A stretch of 9,607 nt of DNA from contig CAJAFD010000480.1 in assembly GCA_903938935.1 (NCBI GenBank), positions 1 to 9,607 of the forward strand. Direction: 5' to 3'. Position numbers and translations under genes: made by a program. Positions 1 through 6,365 of the stretch are shown in pieces. The first letter of the stretch is position 1. Each line of letters starts with the position of its first letter. Source of the stretch: an uncultured Opitutia bacterium (GTDB lineage Bacteria; Verrucomicrobiota; Verrucomicrobiia; Opitutales; Opitutaceae). The notes beneath the pieces are model-generated. The model ran no database searches. It saw only the letters and a list, made by a program, of their open reading frames with translations, and was not told the origin of the DNA.

Positions 1-402
1 GAAGCGCCGCTGCTTGCGTTGATCTCGCTCATCGCTCCCGCGATCACCAGCGGCAATACCGTCGTCGCGCTCGCTTCGACGACGCAGCCTTATCCGGCGA
101 TTCTCCTCGGAGAAATGTTGGCGACCAGCGATCTGCCGGGTGGCGTGGTTAATTTACTGACCGGGTTCCGCGCCGAAATGATTCCCACGTTTGCGACGCA
201 CACGCATCTGCGGGCCATCAGCGCCGTGGTGAACGCCGCCGAGCGTAAAGCACTCGCCCTCGGCGCCGCCGAAAGCGTCAAACGCACGATCTTGCTCAAG
301 GCCGAAGAAAAACGCGACTGGTTCGCTTCCGCTGCGCAGAGCGTCGATGCGATCCGCGACACGGTCGAGTTCAAGACCACGTGGCATCCTGTCGGCGCCT
401 GA
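1..402 (+). CDS. Aldehyde-dehydrogenase-like protein, C-terminal part (5' end outside window), probably non-catalytic
   Basis: The frame is open from the first base and gives 133 residues. Visible residues 11-22 (IAPAITSGNTVV) and 43-55 (SDLPGGVVNLLTG) match the Rossmann NAD-binding part of the ALDH superfamily. After LTG the protein lacks the FTGS and ELGGK motifs and the catalytic Cys loop, and ends about 80 residues later with KTTWHPVGA. The Lys of the usual VVKPSE stretch, which contacts the cofactor ribose, is Leu24 here. From memory, short ALDH paralogues of about 290 residues that end in 'ETKTVWHPTG' sit next to a full ALDH and deoC (deoxyribose-phosphate aldolase) in Actinobacteria; this is the same type. 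I infer a structural or regulatory partner of a full-length ALDH encoded just upstream, outside the window. The frame is intact to a family-like C terminus, so I do not read it as a frameshifted relic. It converges on the kinase with only 24 bp between the stops. Confidence 0.8.
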   Translation, partial: EAPLLALISLIAPAITSGNTVVALASTTQPYPAILLGEMLATSDLPGGVVNLLTGFRAEMIPTFATHTHLRAISAVVNAAERKALALGAAESVKRTILLKAEEKRDWFASAAQSVDAIRDTVEFKTTWHPVGA

Positions 403-426
403 GTCTGCAACTCGGCCCGCCGCGTT

Positions 427-1371
427 TTAACTTTTTAGAAATCGGACGATCTCTTTCGCCGTCGGCATCGACGGAGCGGTGCCGAATTTCGTGACGGATA
501 GTGCAGCGACCGCGTTGCCGAAACGGGCGGCGGCGAGTAGATCGCCGTTAAATTTCACGAGTCCCGCCGCGAAGCCGCCACAAAACGCGTCGCCTGCGCC
601 CGTGGTGTCCACGACCTTGACGCGGTGCGACGGAATCAACGTCGGGCCATCGGGGCGTGAAACAAAAACACCTTTGGCGCCGAGCGTGATGAGGACATGC
701 GTCACGCCCAACGAGCGGCACAACGCGTGGAGTTTCGCGGCGGGCAGCGCCGCGATGCGGGCGGCGGAAATTTTTTTCGCACCGCGGGCGGCGCGGAGAT
801 TTATCAGCGCCGCGAATTCGGATTCGTTGGGAATGAGAATATCGACGTGGCGGAGTAACGCGGGGTCGAAGTCGGCGCGCATCGGCGCGGGGTTGTGGAT
901 CGTGACCGCGCCGGCGCGGCGGGCGGCGCGAAGGACGGCGGCGACGGTGCGGAGATCGTTTTCGTGTTGGGTGACGACGACGAGTGCGGAGCGGAGCGCG
1001 GCGACGGGCACATCGGCGGGGCGCAGCGCGGCGTTGGCGCCGAGGGCGACGATGATTTCGTTTTGTCCGGAGGCGTTGACGAGGATCGCGGCGGTGCCGG
1101 TGGCATGCGGCGGTTTTTCAACGAAGCGGGCGGCGATGCCCTCGGCGCGGTAAAATTTCTTGGCGTCGGCGGCGAAGGCGTCACGACCTACGGCGCCGAT
1201 GAAGAGCGTGCTTGCTCCGGCGCGGCCGGCGGCGACGGCTTGGTTGGAGCCCTTGCCGCCGGGACCGGTGACAAAGTTGCCGACGACGGTTTCGCCGGCG
1301 TGAGGAAATGCGGCGCATTTCCAGGTCAAATCTTGGACGAAGCTACCGACGACGACGACTTGGGGTTGCAT
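427..1371 (-). CDS. rbsK: PfkB-family sugar kinase, ribokinase type (possibly deoxyribokinase)
   Basis: This cytosolic ATP-dependent kinase of 314 residues would phosphorylate the 5-OH of ribose or a related pentose. E. coli RbsK has 309. The first PfkB signature is GGKGSNQAVAAGRAGA (residues 38-53) and the second is DTTGAGDAFCGGFAAG (255-270), with catalytic base Asp261 in GAGD. NPAP (160-163) and PNESE (181-185) are typical of the family, and GTAPSMP near the C terminus matches the ribokinase end. The N-terminal substrate motif reads GSFVQD (9-14) where E. coli has GSINAD: the Asp is kept, but the Asn that contacts the sugar is Val12. The start is the ATG at 1369-1371, which fits the family N terminus; no Shine-Dalgarno sequence is visible. 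The gene lies about 100 bp downstream of the abgT-like gene on the same strand and converges on a deoC-type ALDH paralogue. Kinase family is near certain; ribose versus deoxyribose is open. Confidence 0.9.
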   Translation of the reverse strand: MQPQVVVVGSFVQDLTWKCAAFPHAGETVVGNFVTGPGGKGSNQAVAAGRAGASTLFIGAVGRDAFAADAKKFYRAEGIAARFVEKPPHATGTAAILVNASGQNEIIVALGANAALRPADVPVAALRSALVVVTQHENDLRTVAAVLRAARRAGAVTIHNPAPMRADFDPALLRHVDILIPNESEFAALINLRAARGAKKISAARIAALPAAKLHALCRSLGVTHVLITLGAKGVFVSRPDGPTLIPSHRVKVVDTTGAGDAFCGGFAAGLVKFNGDLLAAARFGNAVAALSVTKFGTAPSMPTAKEIVRFLKS

Positions 1372-1409
1372 GAATTAAACGTAGTTCCGGCAACGACGCT
1401 GACAAGCCG

Positions 1410-1429
1410 CCCGCGGGATTTTTCGCGGG
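1410..1429. repeat. Short inverted repeat (6-bp arms, 8-base loop)
   Basis: CCCGCG at 1410-1415 pairs with CGCGGG at 1424-1429 around an AT-rich loop. It lies between the abgT-like stop and the kinase start, about 45 bp after the stop in the direction of transcription. No T-run follows on the minus strand, so it is at best a weak attenuator or mRNA-end structure. Confidence 0.35.
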
Positions 1430-1452
1430 TTGTATCCTTGCTTATAATCGCG

Positions 1453-1463
1453 GGGTCAGACCC
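1453..1463. repeat. Perfect short palindrome GGGTCAGACCC
   Basis: The arms GGGTC (1453-1457) and GACCC (1459-1463) surround one central A, 10 bp downstream of the abgT-like stop codon on the minus strand. The core resembles GGGGTCAGACCCC-type intergenic repeats that I remember from genomes with REP-associated (RAYT) transposases. On its own it is too short to prove that. It could also be the foot of an RNA hairpin after abgT. Confidence 0.35.
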
Positions 1464-1472
1464 GAGCCGACT

Positions 1473-3002
1473 TTAAGGAATCGACAAAAACAACGGTGCG
1501 CCCGGGCCGACGGGCCAGCCGAGGAGCACCCACGTGACGAGCAACAGTGACCAACTGAGCAAAAACGATAGGGTGTAGGGCAACATGGTCGCGGTCATGG
1601 TGCCGATACCGGCCCGCGGTTCGTAGCGTTGGACGAACATCAGCACGAGGGCGAAGTTAGACATCAGGGGTGTGATGATGTTGGTGCAACTATCGCCGAC
1701 CCGATAGGCGGCTTGGGTGAGTTCGGGCGAGTAGCCGAGCAACATGAACATCGGGACGAATACGGGCGCGAGAATGGCCCATTTGCCCGCCGCCGAGCCG
1801 ATCATCAGATCGATGCTCGAGGTGAGTAAAACGAGGCCGATGAGCAACGGCACTGGACCGAGGTGGAGACTGCGCAAGACATCCGCGCCGTTGACGGCCA
1901 GAACGACGCCCAGATTCGTCCAGTTAAAAAGATTCACAAACTGCGAGATGAAGAAAATCACCACCAGATAACCGGCGACGACTTCCATGTTTTTTTGCAT
2001 GCCTTCATAAATGGCGCGATCCGATCGGATAGTGCCCGCCGCGATACCGTAGGCTAGGCCGGGGACGAGGCCGACGAGGAAGATAAAAAACACCAGGCCT
2101 TTGACGAAGTAGGAGCCGATGAATCCGGGCTTGGCTGGATCTTGCAGGAAGCCGCCCTGAGGCAGTAGGCCCGCGAGGACAAAAACAACGAGCAGGAGAA
2201 GCCCGGCCCCGGCCCAACGCAGCCCGCGATGTTCGGCGGGGCTGAGAGGGACGAGCGGTTCGGGTGGGACCTTGCCTTGATAGCGGCCGAGGCGCGGCTC
2301 GACGATGCGTTCCGTGACGATGGACGCGACGGCGGTGATAAGAAAGACCGACGCGCCGAGGAAAAAATAATTAGCCATCGGCGTAACCGTGTAGGCGGGA
2401 TTGATGATCCGTGCGGCTTCTTGGGTGAGGCCGGCGATGATCACATCGGTCGGCGAAATGAGGAGATTAGCCGCGAAACCACCGGAGACGCCGGCAAAGG
2501 CTGCGGCGATACCGGCCAGCGGATGCCGCCCCACCGTCAGAAAAAGCGCAGCGCTCATCGGCAGGAGCAGCACGTAACCGATGTCCCCGGCCGTGTGCGA
2601 CATGGCGCCAGAGAAGACAACGATCCACGTGAGCAGACGGCGTGGAGTTGCATGCACAATTAAGCGCAGCACCGCACTCAACAGGCCGCTGTGTTCCGCG
2701 ATAGAAAGTCCCAGCAGGCACACGAGCACCGAGCCCAAGGCCGCGAAATTGATGAAATTAGGCAGGAGTCCGAGAATGATGCGTTGCAGTCCTTCGACGG
2801 AGAGCAGGTTGGTGACAGCGATGACCTTGTGGGTGACCGGATTTTGCACGGAGACGCCGAGCAGGTGGCACAACCACGAAGCGAGAACCACGAGTAGGCT
2901 GAGGATTACGAAGAGAGAGGCCGGATGGGGCAGCGCGTTGCCGATGCGCTCGATGCGATTGAGCAAGCGTTGAAACCAAGGAGCAGGTGCAAGCGTGGTC
3001 AT
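1473..3002 (-). CDS. abgT: AbgT-family transporter (p-aminobenzoyl-glutamate / antimetabolite transporter family)
   Basis: This polytopic inner-membrane protein of 509 residues matches E. coli AbgT in length (508) and along its whole sequence: RIGNALPHP (19-27), NLLSVEGL (65-72), TVGRHPLAG (156-164), EPRLG (235-239) and ILAPVFVPMFMLLG (410-423). Many hydrophobic segments and two re-entrant-type motifs, GSAAGKWA (402-409) and GDSCTNIITPLM (436-447), are visible. The latter motif, and Asp186 in SPTD, look closer to the MtrF/YdaH branch, for which export of sulfonamides and p-aminobenzoate was proposed, than to E. coli AbgT, an importer of p-aminobenzoyl-glutamate. Direction and substrate therefore stay open. 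Its ATG overlaps the amidohydrolase stop codon (ATGA), and no Shine-Dalgarno sequence is visible, so translational coupling is likely. Confidence 0.93.
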   Translation of the reverse strand: MTTLAPAPWFQRLLNRIERIGNALPHPASLFVILSLLVVLASWLCHLLGVSVQNPVTHKVIAVTNLLSVEGLQRIILGLLPNFINFAALGSVLVCLLGLSIAEHSGLLSAVLRLIVHATPRRLLTWIVVFSGAMSHTAGDIGYVLLLPMSAALFLTVGRHPLAGIAAAFAGVSGGFAANLLISPTDVIIAGLTQEAARIINPAYTVTPMANYFFLGASVFLITAVASIVTERIVEPRLGRYQGKVPPEPLVPLSPAEHRGLRWAGAGLLLLVVFVLAGLLPQGGFLQDPAKPGFIGSYFVKGLVFFIFLVGLVPGLAYGIAAGTIRSDRAIYEGMQKNMEVVAGYLVVIFFISQFVNLFNWTNLGVVLAVNGADVLRSLHLGPVPLLIGLVLLTSSIDLMIGSAAGKWAILAPVFVPMFMLLGYSPELTQAAYRVGDSCTNIITPLMSNFALVLMFVQRYEPRAGIGTMTATMLPYTLSFLLSWSLLLVTWVLLGWPVGPGAPLFLSIP

Positions 3003-3871
3003 TTGGAAGTAGCGGATAACGTGCTGGTGTAACTGCAGAAATCGTGGGTGAGAGCGGCGAGGGTGGCGCGTAGCGCGTTGAAATTGGGGCTGCGGGCGCC
3101 GACTGCTTCGTCGAGGTAGAGCGCGCGGTTGAGCTCGATTTGTACGCTGTGGCGTCCGCGTGCGGGTTGACCAAATGTGCCGACGAGATCGCCGCCACGG
3201 TAAGGGTCGTTGATCTGTACGCTGAGTCCGGCGGCGCGGAAACGTTGGGCGAGCCAGTTTGTAATCGCAGGGTTGGCGGTCGTGCCGAGGCGATCACTCA
3301 CCACCACATCGGGGCGCGGGGCGCCGCCGTCGACGTTCATCTCGTTGCCGCGAGATTTCATGGAGTGGAGATTCAGATGATACGCGACCTGATGGCGCGC
3401 GTGGATCGTTTCGATCGCGGTGGCGAGGGCCGCGCGATAAGGACGGTAGTGGTGCGTGATGCGCAGCGCGACGGCGGCGACGCTGAGCGGACGTGTTTCC
3501 ATCGGGATGCCTGGCAAAGCGAGACGGCGAATGAGGCCCATGCCGCGGCGACTGTAATCCGTGGGCGCGAGCGGGCCCGGCCAAGGAGCGTCGAGGAGCG
3601 CGGGGTCGAGGTCGGTTTCGGCGCGGTTGGTGTCAATGTAGGCGCGCGGAAATGTAGCGGCGAGGAGCGTAGCGCCCGCGTCCGGGGCATCACTCCAGAG
3701 CTCGTCGACGAACAAATCGCACGACGTGAGAATCGCCGCTCGCGGCGCGGCGGGTTGAAAATCAGCCGGCCAATCGAAACCACTGTGCGGCGAATCCAGC
3801 AACACGGGCGCGGCGATCGCGCTCGCCTGGGGTGCTTTTAGGATAAACGAAGGCGCGACGGATGGAGTCAT
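2999..3871 (-). CDS. N-formylglutamate amidohydrolase family protein
   Basis: The 290-residue protein carries the family landmarks in order: LLDSPHSG (24-31), FVDEL (54-58), FPRAYIDTNRAETDLD (74-89), YHLNLHSM (164-171), PDVVVSD (187-193) and SVQIELNRALYLDE (242-255). Characterised members use zinc to split N-formyl-L-glutamate into formate and glutamate, the last step of one histidine degradation route (HutG type). The His residues of SPHSG and LHSM and the Glu of QIELNR are probable metal or catalytic residues. No hut gene is nearby; the partner is an AbgT transporter fused to it by a 4-bp overlap. I infer that the enzyme may act on another N-acyl amino acid that AbgT moves. No signal peptide is seen, so it is cytosolic. 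The ATG at 3869-3871 starts 33 bp after yhbY and has no clear Shine-Dalgarno sequence. Confidence 0.88.
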   Translation of the reverse strand: MTPSVAPSFILKAPQASAIAAPVLLDSPHSGFDWPADFQPAAPRAAILTSCDLFVDELWSDAPDAGATLLAATFPRAYIDTNRAETDLDPALLDAPWPGPLAPTDYSRRGMGLIRRLALPGIPMETRPLSVAAVALRITHHYRPYRAALATAIETIHARHQVAYHLNLHSMKSRGNEMNVDGGAPRPDVVVSDRLGTTANPAITNWLAQRFRAAGLSVQINDPYRGGDLVGTFGQPARGRHSVQIELNRALYLDEAVGARSPNFNALRATLAALTHDFCSYTSTLSATSK

Positions 3872-3904
3872 ACGAAGCGGCGCATCGTGATCTCGCGGTT
3901 GGTC

Positions 3905-4231
3905 TCAACCGACCGGCAGCGAGGACTCGGCGGGATTGCTCGCGGCTTTGTAGAAAAGCGCGGTGTGGCCGACGGCGCCGACGCAGGTGCAGTGACCTTG
4001 GGTTTCAATCTGCGTGGTGAGCGTGGAGCGAGCGGCGCGGTCCGCGTCGCCGACGAAGCGCAGTTTAATGAGATCGTGGGCGCGCAGGGCGCGGCTGAGC
4101 TCGGTGAAAAAAGCGGGCGTGAGGCCCTCTTTGCCGACTTTAATGGTCGCTTCGAGTTTCTGGCCGAGGCCGCGGAGCTTGGATTTTTGCGCGCCGGTGA
4201 GGGAAAGGTTTTCCATGTAAGGTAGACGCAT
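3905..4231 (-). CDS. yhbY: YhbY family ribosome-associated RNA-binding protein (CRM domain)
   Basis: The 108-residue protein has one CRS1-YhbY (CRM) domain over residues 7-93. It begins NLSLTGAQKSKLRGLGQKL and continues IKVGKEGLT (30-38), ALRAHDLIKLRF (48-59) and TALFYKAA near its end. These correspond position by position to E. coli YhbY (LSTKQKQHLKGLA, LLGSNGLT, EHHELIKVKI, TLVLYR). The usual GxxG loop, which binds RNA, appears as GKEG. YhbY binds pre-50S particles and has a role in ribosome assembly. An internal ATG at 4214-4216 (residue 6) fits the usual short N terminus better than the ATG at 4229-4231; neither has a Shine-Dalgarno sequence. It lies 33 bp after the rsuA-like gene and 33 bp before the amidohydrolase, suggesting one transcript. 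An overlapping frame of 128 codons on the same strand is Ser/Pro/Arg-rich and not real. Confidence 0.9.
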   Translation of the reverse strand: MRLPYMENLSLTGAQKSKLRGLGQKLEATIKVGKEGLTPAFFTELSRALRAHDLIKLRFVGDADRAARSTLTTQIETQGHCTCVGAVGHTALFYKAASNPAESSLPVG

Positions 4232-4264
4232 GACAGGCGCGGGCGCCGCTGCAAGCCAGACGAC

Positions 4265-4999
4265 CTAGGCTTTGGCAGCGCTGGCGCCGTCGGCAGGATT
4301 AAAAAAATCGAGCGGCAACACGCGCCATTGACCGGGCGTGAGTGCGCCGAGGTCGAGTGTGCCGAAGTGGGTGCGATGCAGCGCGATTACCTCGTGGCCT
4401 TGGCTGGCGAACATGCGGCGGACTTGATGATACCGCCCTTCCGTGAGCGTAAGCTCGGCTTCGCGCGGAGCAATCAGGGTCAGCTCGGCCGAAGCGCAGG
4501 GAGTTTTTTCCTCGGGCAGCATGAGCGTACCGCTGGCGAATAAAGCGGCCATTTCTGCTGCGCGCGTGGAGCTGAGATCGCTGGCGAGCGTCGCGCGGTA
4601 GCGTTTGGGGACTTTGTGCTTCGGCGAAGTGAGTCGGTGGACGAGCTGGCTTTGATCGGTGAGGAGAATGAGGCCAGAAGTGTCCTTATCGAGACGACCG
4701 ATGCTCGTGATGACGGGATTGCGGCGCTGCCAACGGCTAGGTAGCAGGCCGTAAACGTTGGGCCCTTCTCGGAGTTCGTGCGAGCAGACGAGGCCGAGAG
4801 GTTTATGGAGCAGGAGTAGGAGTCCGTCGGGATGATCGAGCGGTTCGCCGTCGACGAGCACATCGGCCGCATGGGCTTTTTGGGCCGGACCCTCGGCGGT
4901 TTCGCCGCGCACGGTGATGGCGCCCGAATCAATCCAATCGCGAGCTTCGCTCCGGGAGCAGTAACCGAGGTTGGCGAGAAGTTGATCGAGGCGACGCAT
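4265..4999 (-). CDS. rsuA: RsuA-family 16S rRNA pseudouridine synthase
   Basis: The 244-residue protein has an S4 RNA-binding domain (about 1-48: RLDQLLANLGYCSRSEAR, ITVRGE) and then the pseudouridine synthase catalytic domain. The catalytic Asp is Asp104 in GRLDKDTSGL (101-110), and the family motif EGRYHQVRRMF is at 187-197. HKPLGLVCS (65-73), LTSPKHKVPKRYRATL (123-138) and LHRTHFG (207-213) follow RsuA (E. coli 231 residues: NKPQGYVCS, ITSPRHHCEKTYLVTL, LHRERIG). RsuA turns U516 of 16S rRNA into pseudouridine during 30S assembly. RluB/E/F paralogues share the fold, but the overall match is best to RsuA. It is the first gene of the minus-strand run, with start ATG at 4997-4999. The C-terminal tail is Ala-rich and about ten residues longer than in E. 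coli. Confidence 0.9.
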   Translation of the reverse strand: MRRLDQLLANLGYCSRSEARDWIDSGAITVRGETAEGPAQKAHAADVLVDGEPLDHPDGLLLLLHKPLGLVCSHELREGPNVYGLLPSRWQRRNPVITSIGRLDKDTSGLILLTDQSQLVHRLTSPKHKVPKRYRATLASDLSSTRAAEMAALFASGTLMLPEEKTPCASAELTLIAPREAELTLTEGRYHQVRRMFASQGHEVIALHRTHFGTLDLGALTPGQWRVLPLDFFNPADGASAAKA

Positions 5000-5072
5000 T
5001 TACCGCGCAGTTTGGGCCGCCCCGCACAGGTGGGAAATGTCAAAAACCTATAAAACAGGAAATTTTGGACCG

Positions 5073-5107
5073 AAATAAAGTGTCACCTATTAGGTGACAC
5101 TTTATTT
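5073..5107. repeat. Perfect inverted repeat, 17-bp arms around one base
   Basis: Left arm 5073-5089 and right arm 5091-5107 are exact reverse complements around T5090. The core is GTGTCACCTATTAGGTGACAC, with AT-rich outer arms (AAATAAA and TTTATTT). The right arm runs into a T-rich stretch (5101-5110), so as RNA on the plus strand it resembles an intrinsic terminator. However, it lies between divergent genes (rsuA-like leaving left, hydrolase leaving right), where neither gene needs one. Other readings are a REP/RAYT-type mobile repeat, a dimeric regulator's operator, or a roadblock between divergent promoters. A weak plus-strand promoter-like pair, TTGGAC (5065-5070) with TATTAG (5088-5093) at 17-bp spacing, overlaps it. 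Confidence 0.85.
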
Positions 5108-5205
5108 TTTATCGAGGGGAAAGGGCCGGGTGTGAAAGCGGCGAGGGCAGGGCGGGGGTGGGAAACTTTTGCCAGATGGGTGTTTTTAAAATTTATCGTG
5201 ACGAG

Positions 5206-6342
5206 ATGATGCTGTGGCTGCGCGGTTTTATATTTTTATGGGCAGTGGCGTTGCTCGCTTTGGGCGTGCTCACGGTGCGGCGGTCGCCGTTGCGCTGGAA
5301 TTGGAAGTTTGCGCTCTTCGCGGGTGAATTTGGGCATTGGCTGGCGCTGGGCGCCTTGGGCGCGGGCGTTGCGACTTGGGCGTTGCGCGACGGGTACGAT
5401 GCGTGGGCTTACGTGACGTTGAGTTTAATCGGGTTTGCGATGGGGCTGTTGTTGCGGCCGACGGTTGAGGCTGAACGCATCGGGCGGGTCTTGCCGGCTA
5501 AATTGGTGGCGGCGTTTGGTGAGGCGATGCCGACGGTAGAACCGTTTACGCTGTCAGGTTATTTTGCGTCGGGACCGGCGCCGGTGGCGGTGGAGACGCG
5601 CGAATTTGCGCCAGGTTTGAGGTTGGATTTTTTCCGTGCGGTGGAGCGAACGTCCGCGCCGTGCGTGGTCGTGATTCACGGCGGGGGTTGGGACGGAGGG
5701 GATCGACAGCAACTCGCGGAATTAAATCACTGGTTGGCGCGGCGGGGTTTTGCGGTGGCGGCGATTGATTACCGATTGGCGCCGCAGTCGATTTGGCCGG
5801 CGCAGCGAGAGGATACGTTGGCGGCGCTGGATTTTCTTAAACGGCAGGCAGTGGAATTAGGCGTGGATCCAGAGCGATTGGTGTTATTTGGGCGGAGCGC
5901 GGGCGGGCAGATCGCTTCGGCGGTGGGTTACGGGTCGGCTGATCCGGCGATTCGTGGCGTGGTGTCGTTTTACGCGCCGCATGACATGTTTTTTGCTTAC
6001 AGCTCGGCGCGGGAGGATGATTTTTTGAAATCGCCGCAATTGATGCGCCAATATCTGGGCGGGCCGCCGTCGATGGCGCAGGCCAACTATGAAAGTGCGA
6101 GTGGGCATCAAAAGGTGCGCGTGGGTTCGCCGCCGACGTTATTGGTGCATGGCTCGATCGACACGTTGGTGTGGAATCAGCACAGCGTGCGCTTGCAGGC
6201 GCGTTTGGCGGAGGCGCGGGTGCCGCATGTGTACGTTGAGCTCCCGTGGGCGACGCACGCGTTTGAGTATAATCTCACTGGGCCGGGCGGTCAGTTGGCG
6301 ACGTATGCGCTCGCGGGATTTCTCCACGCGGTGACGAAATGA
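5206..6342 (+). CDS. Membrane-anchored alpha/beta hydrolase (esterase/lipase, BD-FAE/HSL-like)
   Basis: Residue numbers here count from the earliest possible start, a GTG at 5158 (394 residues). ATG at 5176 and ATG ATG at 5206 and 5209 are alternatives. I choose 5206 because the first hydrophobic helix begins right after it (MMLWLRGFIFLWAVALLALG), giving 378 residues. Three hydrophobic stretches (about 17-40, 51-76 and 82-99) form an N-terminal membrane anchor. The catalytic domain follows from about 140: oxyanion-hole motif HGGGW (174-178), AIDYRLAP (202-209), nucleophile elbow GRSAGG (245-250) with Ser247, acid Asp335 in HGSID, and His367 in ATHAFEYN. This resembles carboxylester hydrolases acting on acyl or acetyl esters; the substrate cannot be named. 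The basic loop RRSPLRWNWK between helices 1 and 2 argues for a cytosolic loop and then a cytosolic catalytic domain, but topology is uncertain. The gene stands alone, flanked by palindromes on both sides. Confidence 0.87.
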   Translation: MMLWLRGFIFLWAVALLALGVLTVRRSPLRWNWKFALFAGEFGHWLALGALGAGVATWALRDGYDAWAYVTLSLIGFAMGLLLRPTVEAERIGRVLPAKLVAAFGEAMPTVEPFTLSGYFASGPAPVAVETREFAPGLRLDFFRAVERTSAPCVVVIHGGGWDGGDRQQLAELNHWLARRGFAVAAIDYRLAPQSIWPAQREDTLAALDFLKRQAVELGVDPERLVLFGRSAGGQIASAVGYGSADPAIRGVVSFYAPHDMFFAYSSAREDDFLKSPQLMRQYLGGPPSMAQANYESASGHQKVRVGSPPTLLVHGSIDTLVWNQHSVRLQARLAEARVPHVYVELPWATHAFEYNLTGPGGQLATYALAGFLHAVTK

Positions 6343-6365
6343 AATTTTTCTTGGGCAGGGTTCCT

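Noticed and set aside
1..402. Frameshifted pseudogene reading of the ALDH-like gene
   Set aside because: The frame runs without interruption to a C-terminal TWHPVG ending that I recognise from intact short paralogues, so a natural short form is more likely than decay. The missing 5' part limits certainty.
479..1476. Long plus-strand open frames (479-1153 and 895-1476) opposite the kinase
   Set aside because: They are composed of low-complexity Ala/Arg/Gly/Asp-rich sequence, as expected from the antisense of a GC-rich gene. The minus strand encodes a full PfkB kinase with both signatures.
3140..3841. A 233-codon plus-strand frame opposite the amidohydrolase
   Set aside because: It is an Arg/Gly/Glu-rich antisense shadow; the opposite strand has all the N-formylglutamate amidohydrolase motifs in order.
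3868..4254. A 128-codon minus-strand frame overlapping yhbY
   Set aside because: It is Ser/Pro/Arg/Lys-rich with no family match, while the frame beside it gives a full CRM-domain YhbY protein.
5015..5043. Minus-strand promoter for the rsuA-like gene with TTGACA at 5038-5043
   Set aside because: The -35 match is perfect, but the hexamer 17 bp downstream is GCGGCC and no nearby shift gives a believable -10 box.
5073..5110. Hairpin plus T-run as a normal intrinsic terminator
   Set aside because: Its form fits, but both neighbours are transcribed away from it, so it ends no visible gene. I kept it as an inverted repeat of open function.
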